Both the position numbers and the translations under genes were made by a program. This document shows, piece by piece, positions 21,114 to 35,225 of a DNA stretch of 64,000 nucleotides. The DNA comes from Astrocystis sublimbata. Lineage: Eukaryota; Ascomycota; Sordariomycetes; Xylariales; Xylariaceae. The notes under the pieces were generated by a model. It was not told the DNA's origin. It ran no database searches and saw only the letters and a program-made list of their open reading frames with translations. The first letter of the stretch is position 1. Each line of letters opens with the position of its first letter. Where the stretch lies: assembly GCA_022453515.1 (NCBI GenBank), contig JAJNNY010000016.1, positions 648,587 through 712,586 of the forward strand. The letters are read 5' to 3'.

Positions 21114-24100
21114 GGTTGATTAATCTCAGATCGAAAATACTAGTGTGTGTGAAAGAGTGGCAGGGCCAACGTTGTGATTACTTTTTCATATGCTCGCCCA
21201 ATCGGAAGTTCATTGAGATGTTGAAATTTTGGCGGGGCTGATAGTGTAGCCTCATTGAATTGGCACAAGCTACCGTCAACCTCCAGGTAGTAAAGTCGGT
21301 AAATTCATGTCGAAATTTGACTGGGTCTGTACATTCTCGCCAGCTCAGCTGCAGCTGCCACCGTCTGGCGTAGTATAGTTCAGCCCCTGCAGGTTTCTTT
21401 GATCTCGGCGCCAAGGAATGTTTCAAAGGCTGTAGGTACCTAGGTACCTTTATTACATCTTAGCCGTGAAGGAACAATCAATCATCGAGCCTAAAGTGCT
21501 TAATAAACATTTAGAACAATCTTAAAAGTTTCGAAAGAGTAACCTGTTCTTTAGATAACTGCTGCATTTGAGCATTATAGATTTCCTAAACTCTTTGAGT
21601 ATTCAGCTAAAAAAAAACAGGGCATGGTTTGTTTGCCTAACTAAAGTAGCTACCTTCTTAGGTAGAGTAAGAGTCAAAGCAAGACACTAACATCTGTGTA
21701 CATTGTAGATGCACAATATTGAGATGGGCAGCAATTGAACATGAACCGGCGGCAGCTTAAGTATATGAAATTGTCAACAACACCCTACCATCAGCCGTCC
21801 GTCATGTTCTAAGTACCTAGTCAAAGGGCTAGAGAACCAAACCCTTCATCCAAGGTTGTCACCACGGCGCTCGAGCGGAACAACATAACCCTTCCATTAA
21901 TTAGTATGGGAATATTCATAAGGAAGTTCAATGGTTCGCCTCACGCTCCATGGGCGCGCGGTAAGACTTTTCTCGCACGTCTGTCCGTGAGAGCCGAACC
22001 GGCCTTATCCCTCAAGAAACACCTGATCGTGAAATGCAGAGAGATCGCCGGCGCTCACTGGATCATACATACTTACCGCACATTGCCGGAGTAAACAGGC
22101 CTGCTGCCCCCAAGCCGGTCTCCATAATCATAATCGCAGTTGCAGCCAGTTTGTTCGCTTGGGCCGTTGTCACAATGAAGGTTGCAGTGCCACATGCGAT
22201 GTGGGTGTTGATGCGGGTCTAGTCCAAAAGCCCATAGTATTTGTCTCCCCAAGGCTTCTTCTCAAAGCAACACAAACACAACGCCAACTTCCGATATTTA
22301 TGCGATATGGAAACCATGACATCAGCTCCAATTGGGCGCTGTGGGAGTATTCTCAGGTCCCCTTTGGGCAGTTCTGAGAACCCTATGGTTCTACTGAATA
22401 CGTATTACAGGATGACGCCTCATGCCGCACGACTGCGATATTCCGCACTCACGTCAGCAACCTGAGACATTGCACCAATCCAATTGATAACGAGGTTCGA
22501 GGCAGATCGCCATTGCTATTGTTGTTGCCTTCGTGCCATGAGATCATCAGTGCCCAACGAAGGTCATGACTTGTTTCAAAAGGTCAACAATAAAGCCGTT
22601 TTGATTGGCTCGATTGGGAACTGATTCACTGAAACTTCTACATGTTGAGTGTCTGCTGTGGCTACAGCCGTTTTCCATTTACCGATAGACATAGTCATTT
22701 TGAGATAGAGTACTAACATAAGTCCAAGCGGGTGGCCAGATGACCAGCTCACCCCCAGCCTTCGATGCCGCTTTCGGTCGAGATCTTGAGGGTGCAAAGC
22801 TTTCCTTCACTTCGACTGGCAAGCGATAGTAGTACACTAAATGCGCGACGAGTTCCTTGGTAAAGTTACTCTAATAACAGGAAAGTTGAAATATACATAC
22901 TATGCAATACTATGTATGACCTTGTGGGCCTGTATGTCTGCCATGATAATGTAGTGAGTGTATCATTGTATCCTACGAGTACTCACAACCCATCCAAAGG
23001 ATATTGTCACTGTTACTCGTAGATCGCTTAATGTAGATTCCCACTACTCGATCCTCATATTGGACGAAAGCTGAAACAAGGGGGAGGATATACAGTAAGT
23101 CTAACCTACTTGAGCCTCGGCTGTTTGGTACCTATCATTGGGAGTCGCAACTTCGTCGGTAAGTACCCACGACTGGAACTACAATTCTTGTTACGATGTC
23201 ATTTGCAGAACTTGACCGCTTTCAATGTAATGAATTGGTCAGCAATTCTCCTCTCAACGCAACACGGTCGCACAAACCCATTTTAACATTTATGATCTGT
23301 TCAGGTACTGTAGGGGGGTTGTGATAGTGGCACTCGTAACTCATTGCGCTAATCCGTGGATCTTGGCAGTAGCCTGGCTTTAATCCGCCCTCCGAGCCCC
23401 CCAAGAATCGAATCTGACAAGCGATCGACAGGGACATCAAACAATAGCACCCTCGGCACCCCGCCGAGAAACTTTTAGGCCTTTGAGCGATAGAGGGGTG
23501 CATGAAACAATGGTGGTGGTGCTCCGGCTGAATGGGGGCGGACCCTCGCTACTAGATTAAAAAAAAAAGTCAGTTGACAGTTAGTCTAGACCGCATTTCT
23601 GGCTTGAGTTGCAGGACGAAGGTTTTTCTTCTTCTCCTGTTCTCCCGGTAAGTACCTTGTCAGTAAGCAAACGTCTCCACCGAGGGGGGGAGATCGTAGA
23701 GAACGGATCAGGAATGTTGTGTCGGGTTTGGAGGGAAAACATACTCGTACATATGTACTTGGTAGTACCAGGGTGCCAGGCTCGCCAGGTAGGAAGGAAG
23801 CCATACGTATCCACCGTCAAAGTTTCAACAGCAGCAACAAATGACAACAGCAGCGATGAATAGGAACTGTGTTGGAACTACCGGTCGCCGCACCTGAATC
23901 CACCGTTTTTGGCTATTTGCCAAAATCCAACGACAGCACAGCTTTCATTCGATCACCATCGCACAGGGCATGTTTACTAATGGCCGTTTTCCGCGAGCGA
24001 GTCATCGAATGGCCCAACTGCCCATGTCGTGGTCAGGGATCCCGTGAGGATGCGCTAGTTTCGCCTGATCTCACCTGAAGTACGGGGCACTAGGTGGGGT

Positions 24101-27100
24101 CGGACGGGCTGTAGTATACAATTCGAGTTGGCTGGTTTCGAGGTCAGGACACGCTCGTCGCTTGTCAACATTGGGCAATACTAGTACATCGCGTTACTAG
24201 CGAAGGACTCTCTGGCTCGTCTGGTACGGAAAGCCACCCATGTAGCATGGCTGGACGAGACGACAGTATTGATCCGGCGATGAGAGCACCGATTGGTACG
24301 GCTTTCGTTATTCGAGATTCGAGATTCAATAGTCCGATGGCAGGTGGCTAGGTCAGGGGAGGAGTGGGAATTTGTCCATACCCCCCACGCAGTAGTATTT
24401 GCCAGTCGAGCCAGTAATAACTCCCGTTGCTGATACGAGAATCAATCAAAGGCGTATTCTAGTAGCATATCAACGCTCGAACCAGAAGATGGGATGCCGA
24501 GATAGGAAAGCTACCTGGGTAGGTAATGGTAAGTACAAGTAAGTTGTGCACCCACATTCGCGTGCGCAGTCGAGGCGTGGATGTGGATAGACGCAGAACA
24601 AAGCACTTCAACCATTATTGTCTGTATATGTAGACTCTATGCAATTTTCACTTTCCGGTTTGTTCTGGCGCTGGGGGGCCGGCATGCTGGGTACTCCGTA
24701 GGCTTGTCCACGGCGAAAGCTCACAGTAAGCGTTGGAGGCCATCATGTTCTGATTTGGGCAGTAGCTGATCTTAGTATGGCCACTACCGTACCGCATCGC
24801 TTGTGAAAACGATCGTTTTCAACAAGCATTCTCTGAACATGGTTTGAACGTGGGGATCCGACCAAGTTCCGAGACCCAATCTTCCGAAGCCGAAGGCAGA
24901 CCTGAGAGTGTGGAATCTGTATGGATGGATATGTTTACAAAGTGTTCCTGACCATGGTACCGTATGCGCCAGACTACATGTACATATTGATAGATAGGCT
25001 GAGGATATTGCCGCATCAGTGCCTCTATCCCGTCAGACGTTTCAAGAGGGAACACGAGTTGATATGGCGACTTAGGTATATGGCGACGAGGAGGTGTTGG
25101 CGACTGCTAGAACGAGCAGCGAAGTTTCGTCCTTGAAGGCGTGTTGTAATATGTTTAATATGGGGTTTGTGCTAGGTAAGCGAGGTAAGTCTGTAATTAT
25201 GTGCAACCTTGGACTCCATTGCGAGTTTTGGAGAGTATCACCGACCTGTCAAATACCACCTGCACTTACCTAGACCTACATTGTGTACCTACTAGGTAGC
25301 TACCCGACAGAATCCTGGACCAAAAAAAGAAACACGGGCGGCTGTAACACTAGTGCGGTTCGGGAAGTCAGGACGCAACAATAACAAAGTACATATGTGC
25401 GCCGGCCAGGCGCTAAGGTGCAGCTACTCATACAGACCTGCAACTTCTTGTTCTTCTTGCTCCCCGAGACGACGGAGGTGGCGTAGGCATCATGTCCAGC
25501 TCCTGAAGCTACCATCGGCTCGCACCCGCAGAGTTTGGTAGGCTGCACAAGCCAGATACCTCTAGATATGCTCTCTGCCTGCGATTCGTAGGCAGACTCC
25601 GAGCGAGGCCGGGTAGGTGAGGAACGAGCTTCTTAACGAGTCTCTTATCACGTCCGTCCGTTTCTGGCGCTCTGCTCGGTGGGGGCTCCACTCGCGAAAC
25701 CCCCTGAACCAACGACCGGGCCTCAAGGTAGTCGTACCCACCAGGTCCAAGTGCCTCCTGCCGACCTGCCAACCTGCCCTCCTCCTTCGAGGGGGTGTCC
25801 TAGCAGAATACGGTGCAGCATACGGTGTGCCCAAGGCTGGTAGTGGTGGTGGTGGTGGTGGGGATTGGGGATTGGGGACCCCAGCAGTTAACGTGGTGCA
25901 CAGGCTGGTCCGCTGCTGCCCTCCGCTGCTACCATAGGGCTATTACGAGTACATGGTAGGTACCTACTGTGTGTACGAAGTATCTACAACGCAGATAAGG
26001 TGAAGAAGATACCTGGGCCTAGGGGATGGATCGGTCCTGAGCAGGCAGAGGCCGCTTTGGAAACTGGGCCGAAGCATGTATGTGGCATAAGGTTGCAAGT
26101 GAGTAAAAGTAAAGTACATGCCTCAAGTAGGTTGCAGGTAGGCAACGTAGATACCTGATGCAAATGCGTACCTGTACTTACCTAAGGTATAGCCATCATC
26201 TACCTACGACACAACGATGCGGCACTCCAGCCCCAGCCAGCCGAGCCCAGCCAACCCCCGTCCAACCCCATCAACCCTGCTAACCCTGCCAACCCTGCCC
26301 CTCCCGCAGCACTCTCGAAACTGTGTCCCTGCCTGGCTGAGCACCCTGATCCATCCATCCACCACCTAACCTGTGCCCACCTGTGCCCACCTGTGCAGCC
26401 TTTTCCGCACTGGGAGTTGTACAGGGTACCTCAGGACCATTCGAGGCTGTACCTACTCCTGCGAGCTGCACCGTCCACACTACCGTACCTCGAATGCATG
26501 TACATGGCGTGTCAGTACCCGTACCTATGTCGACTCCTCCAGTGCACCTGCATGAGATTCTTCTCATCTGCATTGCGCTGCTGGTCCTGGATTCTGTTTC
26601 CCCTTCTCGTCCACAAACCCCCCTTGCCGGTGCCTTGTTTCCCTTTTCCTTTACTTCTGACTTCTGGCTGTCGAGTCTCTCTCTGCCTGCTCTTTTACTT
26701 GTCTTGTCTGTCTTGTTTTCGACACATCATCCATCGCCTTATCTACGCACGCAGCGCCACCTACGCGCGGTATTTCCGGTATTTCCCCAGCACACATCGC
26801 CATCCAGTCCTTTCTGTGCTTCTCTGCTGGAAGGGGTCAGTCATTACATGTAGAGCGAGCAAGGAGCCCAGATTCGTTACGTTGCAGTTGCAGTTGCAGT
26901 TGCTGTAGGCTGTATGCGGGTGCAGGTCCCATTCTTATCCTGCCCTTCCCATTCTCTCGACTCGCGCGCCTACCATTCCGTCGCGCCGGTATTTGCTGGC
27001 CCTGCCGCTGCGCTCTATCGACCGACCAAGGACATCGCATCGCATCGCGGCCGCTTGCCCAGCTGTGCGACCACCCTGGCCCGCACTCTGCAGCGTGTTG

Positions 27101-28069
27101 CCATTAGAGTGCGACCCAACTGCACCTACAAACTCGAGCGAGAGGGAACACAGGCTCACACTCGCTGCCAAGTTGAATTGCTAGAGCTGGCTACGACGCG
27201 CACCGAGCATAGGACGATCCGGCTGCCGAGCGAGATCCGCCCGTCGTGTAGTGCCTGTACGCCCAAGCCCAAGTAAGAGGCGAGCAGAGCCATTCTGGGC
27301 GGGAAAATATCAAATATCCGAAATCCAGGAGCACCTCGGTTGCAGCGAGCGACACCACGTAGCGAGCCATCCACTGGAATCGCAGCATACCCACCACATT
27401 GGTCGCTGCACGCCACCGCGAATTCAGATAGAGGACTGCAGTCCGAGAAAAGGGGCCGAATCATTGTGCGACAGCCAAGGCCTCGTTGCTTGCGACCCAC
27501 GTTGTCACTGCTCGCCTCTGCCGAGTGCCTACCTTATCGACTGGAGACAGCACGCGGCATTTCCATTGGCCCAGTTATCAGTGACCAGCAACCAACCGCC
27601 TCCCACGACAAATCACACAGGTCCCACGATCGAGGAGCACAAACGGCGAGAATTCCACTCACGCACCTCAATCCAAAAGGGCGGCTAGGTGTTCTTCACT
27701 AACCCGTTTGCATTGTTTGCTTGCCGTGCGGCTTCTTTACCAGGCCAACACCAGGAATCTTGCTGACAGATCGGTTCTTCGCCTCAACAGTCATTGGCGA
27801 GAAGAGTCCATTCTTTGGGTCATTTGTAACCGGGAATTGTGGCCAGACAGACCAGACTTAGGTACCCAATTCCTGCAAGGTGCCGACCTGCCGCTCGTGT
27901 TTAGCAGTGCAGCAGCCATTCAGCCGCCACTTCAGCTGGCAATTGGCGATAAATTCAGTGGCCGCAACACTAGGAATAGGAAGGGAAAACCGATCGAAAT
28001 TGGTGGAGACGAGCAAGTTCTCTGCGAGAGTCAAGAACATCAAAAGTATCGAATTAGACATTTGTAATC
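21114..28069. other. 7-kb region without a recognisable gene
   Basis: ORFs of up to 171 codons occur but none shows a domain, signal peptide or convincing exon chain. Visible structure: A/T-richer DNA at 21430-21800; TAGGTA/TACCTA motifs near 21430, 25265-25300 and 25960-26180; a TGG repeat and GGGGATT repeat at 25840-25880; CCAACCC-type repeats at 26250-26300 and CTGTGCCCAC repeats at 26373-26400; a thrice-repeated GCAGTT near 26883-26905. From about 26,560 to 26,750 the plus strand is strongly C/T-rich, and 26,900-28,069 is more GC-rich. This probably represents a long promoter and leader for the gene starting at 28070. Confidence 0.55.
25838..25878. repeat. TGG microsatellite followed by GGGGATT repeat
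   Basis: GTGGTGG repeats (about six GGT/GTG units) run into two copies of GGGGATT and a further GGGG. The plus strand is strongly G-rich and contains several closely spaced G runs, so a G-quadruplex is possible; that is inference. Confidence 0.75.
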
Positions 28070-29528
28070 ATGAGCGCAGCAATTGCCATGGCCCACTCCC
28101 CGGCTCCTCACGACAGATCGGCGTATACTGAATTGGCGCCTGCGAGTAGTGCTGCTCCAAGCGCTTCTTTGCCCGCTGCCACCGCATCCGTATCAGCATC
28201 GCCTTCAGTCCCGCGTACCGCGCACTTACACACCCTCACTACCAACAGTTCCCCGAGCCAGCGTCCATCAAGCCATAGTCCCACCCAGCAACAGAAGTCG
28301 TCACCCCCCAGCGCGTAAGCCCTCCCTCCATTTTTTCTTGTTTCGTGTATATGTCCCTGAAGTTGCCTCGATTGCGATCGTTGCTATTACATGCGTCGTT
28401 GGACTACAGACTGACTTTGCATCCAGGCTTCGCAATGTCTCAAGCAACCCGGGACCCAAGATCATTGTAAAGAAAGAACCAGGGTCACCAGAAATCCCCC
28501 CTCCTACCCGACACCGTCCACGAAAGCTGGATCTCTCCAAGAACACACTGACGGGCTCTGGCGCAGCCACTGCGCGGCCGGCATTGGGAGGAAGAGACGG
28601 CCTCGCTATCCAGGAAGTGGGACTGGCCTGTCTTTCGCCAGGCTTTATCACGCAAGATCCTGTCATGAAGGAGCATTTGCAGCAGAGTCTGAATGTTAAG
28701 GAACAACAGCGCCGCATCATTGAGGCCAGGCTTCAGCAGTCTGCAAAGGGGGATGGACCTGGAGCTCTTGATGCTAACAAGGACAGGGATCCTGTCAGTC
28801 AATTCGCAGCTAAAACACCAGGCATGTCGAGGAAAAACAAGGCGCCACCAGGGCTGAGCATTGTTGCACCGTCGCATGAAACGTTCGCCCATGAGAGGGT
28901 GATTCAATCAGCTCCCTTAGGGCAAACATTCACAGGCCGCCACAACCCACACCCTCTAACTCGACAAGTTACAAACCACCCCTCAAATCTGTCTAGTACA
29001 TCGCACATTCACCACGTTCCCGCAACCCAGACAAATAACCGATTGCCGCCTATCTCGGATGTATTTGCCAATCAGGGCCTACCGCAACATGGTGAACCGA
29101 CCCGGCCATCACTCTACCCTGGCTCAAGCCATGCTCCTTTAGCGTCTCCTGCTCATGCTCCAAACCATACACAGGCCCCCCTGACGGGTCGGCCGAGGGA
29201 GTACAAGTCTGCTGAGGAAGCACAACAGGACATAGCAGGTGGAAGACCCGAACTACTTCCTAAGCTCGTACACTACACCGGTCACCAACCCCCAACTCCG
29301 CCGTCTCCCAGAAGTGGAGCGCACCTCCATGATGGGAGTCGAAGCGCGAGTAAGCGACGTACACGAACGGAATATGAAGAGGGCGGCAGTCCGCCTCTCG
29401 GTCATGGCCCGGCAACCACTCGACGTCGTCCCTTCGGCGCGGGACGAGATAGTCCCGACACACAGCGGCAGAAGAGGGATGAATTTCTGCGGATATGCGA
29501 AAGGGCCTGGGATCTATTCCACTCGTGA
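28070..29528 (+). CDS. conserved-looking disordered, probably nuclear protein of unknown function
   Basis: Two exons (28070-28314, 28427-29528; 112-bp intron) keep phase and give 448 residues. I do not recognise the family. Residues 1-80 are Ser/Ala/Pro/Thr-rich. Just after the junction is PKIIVKKEPGSP, where VKKE (96-99) fits the SUMO-attachment consensus, then a basic RHRPRKLDLS stretch. A helix-forming segment (DPVMKEHLQQSLNVKEQQR) looks like the most ordered part and could be a short coiled coil. The rest is Pro/His/Ser-rich with basic clusters (SKRRTRTEY, TTRRRPFG) and ends in a charged, Trp-containing helix FLRICERAWDLFHS. Composition suggests a transcription or chromatin regulator; this is inference. 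An alternative single-frame start at 28083 would be out of frame with exon 1. Confidence 0.82.
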
Positions 29529-32500
29529 TTCCTATCTCAAGTCTGAGACGACAATTGCTTTTCTCTGGGCAAATAATTACGACCTTAACGCCCGAGACGA
29601 AACAAAAGATACCCCAGTTGGCTTGATTGGGACACAAATGTTTGGGCAGAGAGTCATATGCCATTGACGAAGCGACTCAAGATCTACGATGGTTCCAATT
29701 CGAAACAAGCTCGTATCAGATGCAGGATTTTTTCTATCTGTCCTGCCGTTCGAGATTGCCTTATGAATGGCACAACCATGCTTAACTGTTATATAATGTC
29801 TCGTTTTCATCTACCACATAGCGTTCCTCGAGCTTTTTAAACGACGCACAAAGTCGACAATATTTTTATGCAAACACAAATCTGAAGGTTTATTTTGGAC
29901 GGGGCTGTCCTGGGGGGACGATGGGGAGGCGATTTTCCTCGATCTCATATGTAAAGGGGACAGATGGGTGTTGAAGGGATTTTTCGGGGAGGGGGGGGGG
30001 GGGGGCATTTTATCCATCGCAGGATTTGTAGTCGATGTCGAGTCTGCAAAACCGGCGTATGGAAAGGAGATAATTGGTACGGCCGCTATAGGATCGTGGA
30101 TATTAACGGAGTCGATCCGATCAAACGGTCCAAAACAGCGTATGAAAAAAGTTCATTGAAGTCAATACCTTTTCTTTCTTTCTATATAGGATGGAGGGAA
30201 CTCGGCAATTAGTTCGGGGATATCAGTGGATTGGTAGGTTGGAGGCAGTAAGGGAGTGAGTGAGTGAGTGGAAGGGGGGAGATGAAAGAGCCTTTGTGTC
30301 CGTTCTTCCAGGCTCGGCAGGCCCCAGCAAGACAATGGAAGAAGAGACAGGCAAAGCATGTTTCTCGGTATTTACGTAGTTATATGACCATTTGACATAT
30401 GCTATTCTTTCCCAATCCATGTCCCGTCTAGTGTTGATTTTAATGTGGTTAATAACCTAGGTGAGATTTGCTACATACATATCTTCGCTATTGCTGTGCG
30501 TGGAGAGGAATCATGTCAGTGTGGTTGATGGGTCATTCTTCGTTGTATGTGTGCACCCAGGTCATGCACTTTAAAAAAAGGGGGGGGGGGGGGTTCGTGT
30601 TCAAGGTTGGCTCTGAATCACGTGTGAATATCGAAGTGAGTGGCGGCATCGTTTTTTGGCCTATCTAGCTGTAGCAGCACATATCGCTCAACTTTCCAGG
30701 ACAGACACTCTCCAGGGAGCTACTCTGCAGAACATTCATTATCTCCCTCTCTCTTCTTCTGGATTTCCGATATCCAAGAAAGATCTATGAGATGAGATGC
30801 CTCAAGCCATACTTGTTCAAAAGTGACATTGTTCCGGTTTGAAGAAGGAAGGATACCTTTCGTTTCTTGTGTTCTCACAATCATCTCTACTTGATGTTCA
30901 GCAGTCCTTGTTGGGGTTTTTATATCGTTGTTATATTCACGGGATGGAGACTCGCCCAGCTTTGCTTTGAACTCCTGACTGGGCGGGGGAACAAACAAGT
31001 ATCCAATGGGCCAATCAATGTCACTTATGTACACCAAAAGACTAAGAAGGTAATTCATGGATGGGAACTCAAAGGCTTCGTGCTTATTTGTGTGGGTTTG
31101 TCGGTGAACTTCAGGGGTACTTACCTAGGTACTTCAATGTTGTTGCTGGCTACACACGGAACAGGGGGGGATGCTCGGGTTTCCCTAGCTTGCACAGTCC
31201 AGGAGATAGGCCCATTCAATAATGTATTCCAATATGTATTCCCAAACGCATCCCGCCAAGCCCTGGGCACATGCGTCTAGCTGAAATTTCGACTCTTCAA
31301 GGAACATCGGACAACAACATTATTCTCACTCTGGTCTCGCAGTAAAGTCAGGTGTTATGAAACAAAAACGTTAGTAACGACACTCTCAGTTGCACAGCCT
31401 TTGGCTAATTGTATAGCTTTGTCTGCACCTCGTGCTTCAGCCGGGAGCAAAACAAAGCGAACCATCCGATCTCACAAAGACTGTCTGTATGGGCCAAACA
31501 ACCCGGCTGAATCCATCGTGTCAAGTCGTATAGCTGCTAGGCACATAATGTAGTGAGTTGACGCGGAATCTTTACGTTGAGTGCTTACCTCCCCAGCCAG
31601 GACACGGGAGGCCATGGCGAGTCGAAATAATTGAACCGTCCTGGACGAATGAATACGTAAAAGGGGGGGGGGCGTTCCCATGGTCTCACATAGGAGGGAG
31701 CTTTCGCCATGATTACCCATGGTAGTTAACCTATATAGTAAGCAGCCTTTAAAGTTCGAGGTCTCAGCAGTATGCTCTCTTGCGTAAAGAAACCAATAAT
31801 TCAATGAGGTAATTGATATTGATCATTGACTAAAATAGAGGCATATTGAGGTCAAAAGTGGGAAACATGGTATGAACGTGATCATCACAGAGGGGGAATG
31901 TACTCCAGGTACTTAGACTTTCGCCCGGGTGAACCCGGATCCTCGATACTGCCCACGGCCACTCGACCCAGATAAGAGGTCACCTTCTACTTGGTCTTAG
32001 TTGTGGCTATGCCCAACCTTACTCGCCAGCTTTTAGCAGAACCTTGCTTTTATGGGTGTGTGAGATCCAGTAGTAGAGGCGCCAACCTAGGTAGAGATGA
32101 CCTCATTCTTACCTCCGCTTGCAATAACTACCATGGTATCTACCAGTAGCGGGAGGATGAGCAAAGGATAGTCTAGAAGTACTAATTGATTATGCGTAGT
32201 GCCGCGGGCGTGGCTTTTGGGATGAGTAGACATATATAACATAGTGTAGAGCAACTCCGAAGGTAATCATATATCAATTAATGTGGTAGCTCAGAGCAGG
32301 GACAAGATCAGTTGGCTATAGGCCCTCATGTCATAGGTACTTTTCCTTTGCTAGTGATTCTGATGTTTGTGAGGTGCTCTACCCCTAAACTTTTCCAACT
32401 ACCTGTGTGTGATCGTTTGCCTGCGCTAAGAGTGAGTGTCGGGGGTAGGTAAGTAATCAGGGACCGTGTCCATTCTTGATGCTTCGCCAGCATCTTTCAC

Positions 32501-33410
32501 GAGGAAAGGGTGTTCGCACAGACCGAACGAGTGGCATGTTGGTATATTATTCGGTACAACACTGATGGTGCGGTCTAATACTGTCTATGTCTATCATGCA
32601 ATTACATTGTTGACAACATGTAAACTGCCTAAACTCATCCACAGCGTCCTCTGAAGTAGAACCGTCAAAACAACACATTTGGCACGGTTGTTGTCAGTTG
32701 ATGTCTGCAGAGTTAGAACGCATGTAGAATGAGCAAGACATCACTAGTGGACCGTGCACATAGCAGCTCCTACGACTGGAGCCCTCCGCATTGTCCAGCT
32801 ATGTCAAGGTAAGAAGCCGCGTAACGAAAAGGGCCATCGAATACGGTGACCATGCCCCATATATACATACCCTCTGATTCAAACCGAGTCAACCTATCAT
32901 GACATCGACCGCCTGAATCCCTGCTTACGAAAACGTCCCGCATCTCTGGCTGTTCGTCATCTCATCACACCTCTCTAGGTATACATGTCAACCTCCCGAT
33001 CTTGCCCATTCAGAATCCAGCTCCACGAACTGACTTAAAGACGCCACTATACCCTTCTTGATGTTGTACAATGATGGAGTTGTTGACCCAGTCCCGTTGG
33101 ATGCGGTGCGCCTTGTTGTAGCCTTTGTCTGGTGTGGCGTATCATTTTGTCATGGAATGCTCGTGATAACGGTGGTTGGTGGAAGAGAAGAAAGCTGAAG
33201 AAAACGCGGCGCCAAACTCCTTGCAGTAAAAATAGAATCTAGTCATTCAAATAAACATAATAGGTTGCTCTCATCGTTAGGCCAAAGTAGCGGTAGTTCA
33301 CTTCACCGAGGCAAGAGCAGTCACCCAAGGGCGTTCGTTCTCTTTAGACTGGGTTGGTACAAGCCTCGAGCATGCATTGGTAAGTCAGGTAAGCGTGATG
33401 TAGGCGGGGG
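29529..33410. other. 3.9-kb region without a recognisable gene
   Basis: It lies between the convergent stops of the 448-residue protein gene and the HAL4-type kinase. It holds three long G runs: 15 nt at 29991-30005, 14 nt at 30580-30593 and 10 nt at 31663-31672. There is a GTGA repeat near 30255-30270 and TACCTAGGTA-type motifs near 31120-31135 and 31905. ORFs of up to 137 codons show no domain. Confidence 0.6.
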
Positions 33411-35010
33411 TTAGAGGCCCTCCTCGCCGGCCTTGCATAGTTTGATCTCCCGGCCCCACTCGGACTTGAGCACTTGGGAGGCTGTTATACGTCTTGTAGG
33501 GTTGGGATCCAATATCGAATAGATGACGTTACGGCATCGGGCCTACAACACCCACCCATGTCAGGATATCTCGATAGCAAAACGTATGCTAACAGGGCTA
33601 ACCCTGGAAATGAAACAGCAAGAAACTTACGCGATGCAGAGACTCGATGGGGCCGTAACCTTCCTCGTCGCGACGACCCTCGAGATACCGTTCATAAAAT
33701 TCGTCTTCGTCCTTCTTAGCGACGCGCCACAAATGGCGGCCCGTCCGCATTGCCATGTAAATGACACCGCATGCCCACACATCTACTGCGCGAGCATCAA
33801 ACTCCTTGTCGACGTATTCCTCGGGGGCAATATAGGGCGCCGATCCGCACAGGCCAGAAACCATGTGAGCGCTGTTTTCCCAGGCCATCCTGAAGCATTC
33901 GCCGTTGCCAAAATCTGTGATTTTCAAGGCGCCATGACAGGTAAGGAGTAGGTTCTCGGGTTTCAGGTCGCGATGGGCTACGCCCATCTCGTGCATGTAC
34001 TCGACTCCACGCATCATCTGCTTGAAGTAGCAGTCTGCCTCCAGCGTTTCCAACTTGCTGGCGGTGAGAATCAGACTGTACAGATCGCCTCCGGAGCAGT
34101 ACTCCATTACCTCACAGTAGTCTCCTTTCTGGTCCATGAGCAGATCGAGGGTGTGGATCACGTTGGGGTGCCGCAGAGACGACGAAATGCAGAACTCGGC
34201 CGTCAGACGTTTGCTGTATTTCTTCTCACTCTCTTCCGGTCGGCGACGGAACTCCTTGACGGCAAAGAGTTTCTCGCCATTCTCCATCTTCTTGTGTGAT
34301 ATCCTCACGATGCCGAATGCGCCCCGCCCGACCACTTCCTGGCATTTACCATACTTCTCGATGAGCGTGACGCTCTGGTTAGGACCCCCCTTCCTGTCAT
34401 TGGCCAGAGACTCTTTCTCCTCCCGTAAGGTATCAACCCAGCTGGAAACGAGTGAGAGGTCGGCTTCGGGCGCGTCCTGTTTTCTGCCACCTAGCAGGTT
34501 CTTGAACATGTCGGACAGCTTCTCCTGCCGCTTGCTGCCCTTGAGATGGTGCTCATGGCCACCGGGGACATTGATGTTGGGAACATAACGCTGGGTGGGT
34601 TGCGACTTGGACGCAGGAGGCACGTCGGTACTCGAAGAGCGAGACGGAATAGTCGACGACTTGGCCGGGGCTGTGGGGGCCGAGGTGGCAGCAAGCACCG
34701 GGCTAGGCCCAGGCGCTCGCTTCGAGGGTTGAGAGAGATCGGCTGCAGGTCCGGTTCCGGTCTTGGGGAGGTCGTCTTTATTGGAGAACATCCTGGTCAG
34801 CCGGTTCTTGATGGACGGCTTCTCGGCTTGCTTCGGCTGGAGGTCTGGGGAGACGACGCCGTTGATAGGCTGAGGTCTTCCATTCTGCTGCACCGCGGTC
34901 TGCGCTTTCACACTCGGCGTTCGCGAGGGCGGGTCGACCGACTTGATGGAGGACTGTTTTGAGGCATTGGGCGACACTGTCCTCTCCGAAATGGTCGGCA
35001 TCTCTTGCAT
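33411..35010 (-). CDS. HAL4/SAT4-type serine/threonine protein kinase
   Basis: Two exons (35010-33631, 33542-33411; 88-bp intron) give 503 residues. Yeast Hal4 and Hal5 stabilise potassium and nutrient transporters at the plasma membrane and so set ion tolerance; the kinase family also includes Npr1. Residues 1-215 are a disordered Ser/Pro/Lys-rich regulatory region. The kinase domain runs from about 220 to 485: Gly loop GRGAFG (228-233), VAIK-type Lys252 in AVKEF, HRD 346-348, DFG 366-368, APE 395-397. Two ATGs (codons 1 and 4) are possible; reading further upstream needs a TTG start. The last exon adds the C-lobe motif ILDPNPTRRITASQVLKSEW. A long CT-rich leader lies upstream. Confidence 0.94.
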
Positions 35011-35225
35011 GGGAACAGCGCAAAGGTAGAGCAAGAGCGCGCACTGGTCCTGGGTGCTGCCTGGTCACTCGATAGATATACCGACCGGATTGGGACGCGG
35101 ATGGTCTGGTCTGGTGGTCTTGGCGACAAGGAAGACAGCGGGGGGTGGGAGATGCTTGCCGGGGCCTTGGCTGTGGCGGCGTTGGGGGGAAAGAATCGAC
35201 GTGGAGTGGCGGCGTCGCCTTTTGA

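Noticed and set aside
25838..26400. Regularly spaced short repeats considered as a CRISPR array
   Set aside because: Simple microsatellites without unique spacers of constant length, in a eukaryotic genome.
26383..26908. Overlapping ORFs of 156 and 171 codons in a C/T-rich stretch
   Set aside because: Leu/Ser/Pro-rich translations arise from the pyrimidine tract in two frames; better explained as promoter or leader DNA.
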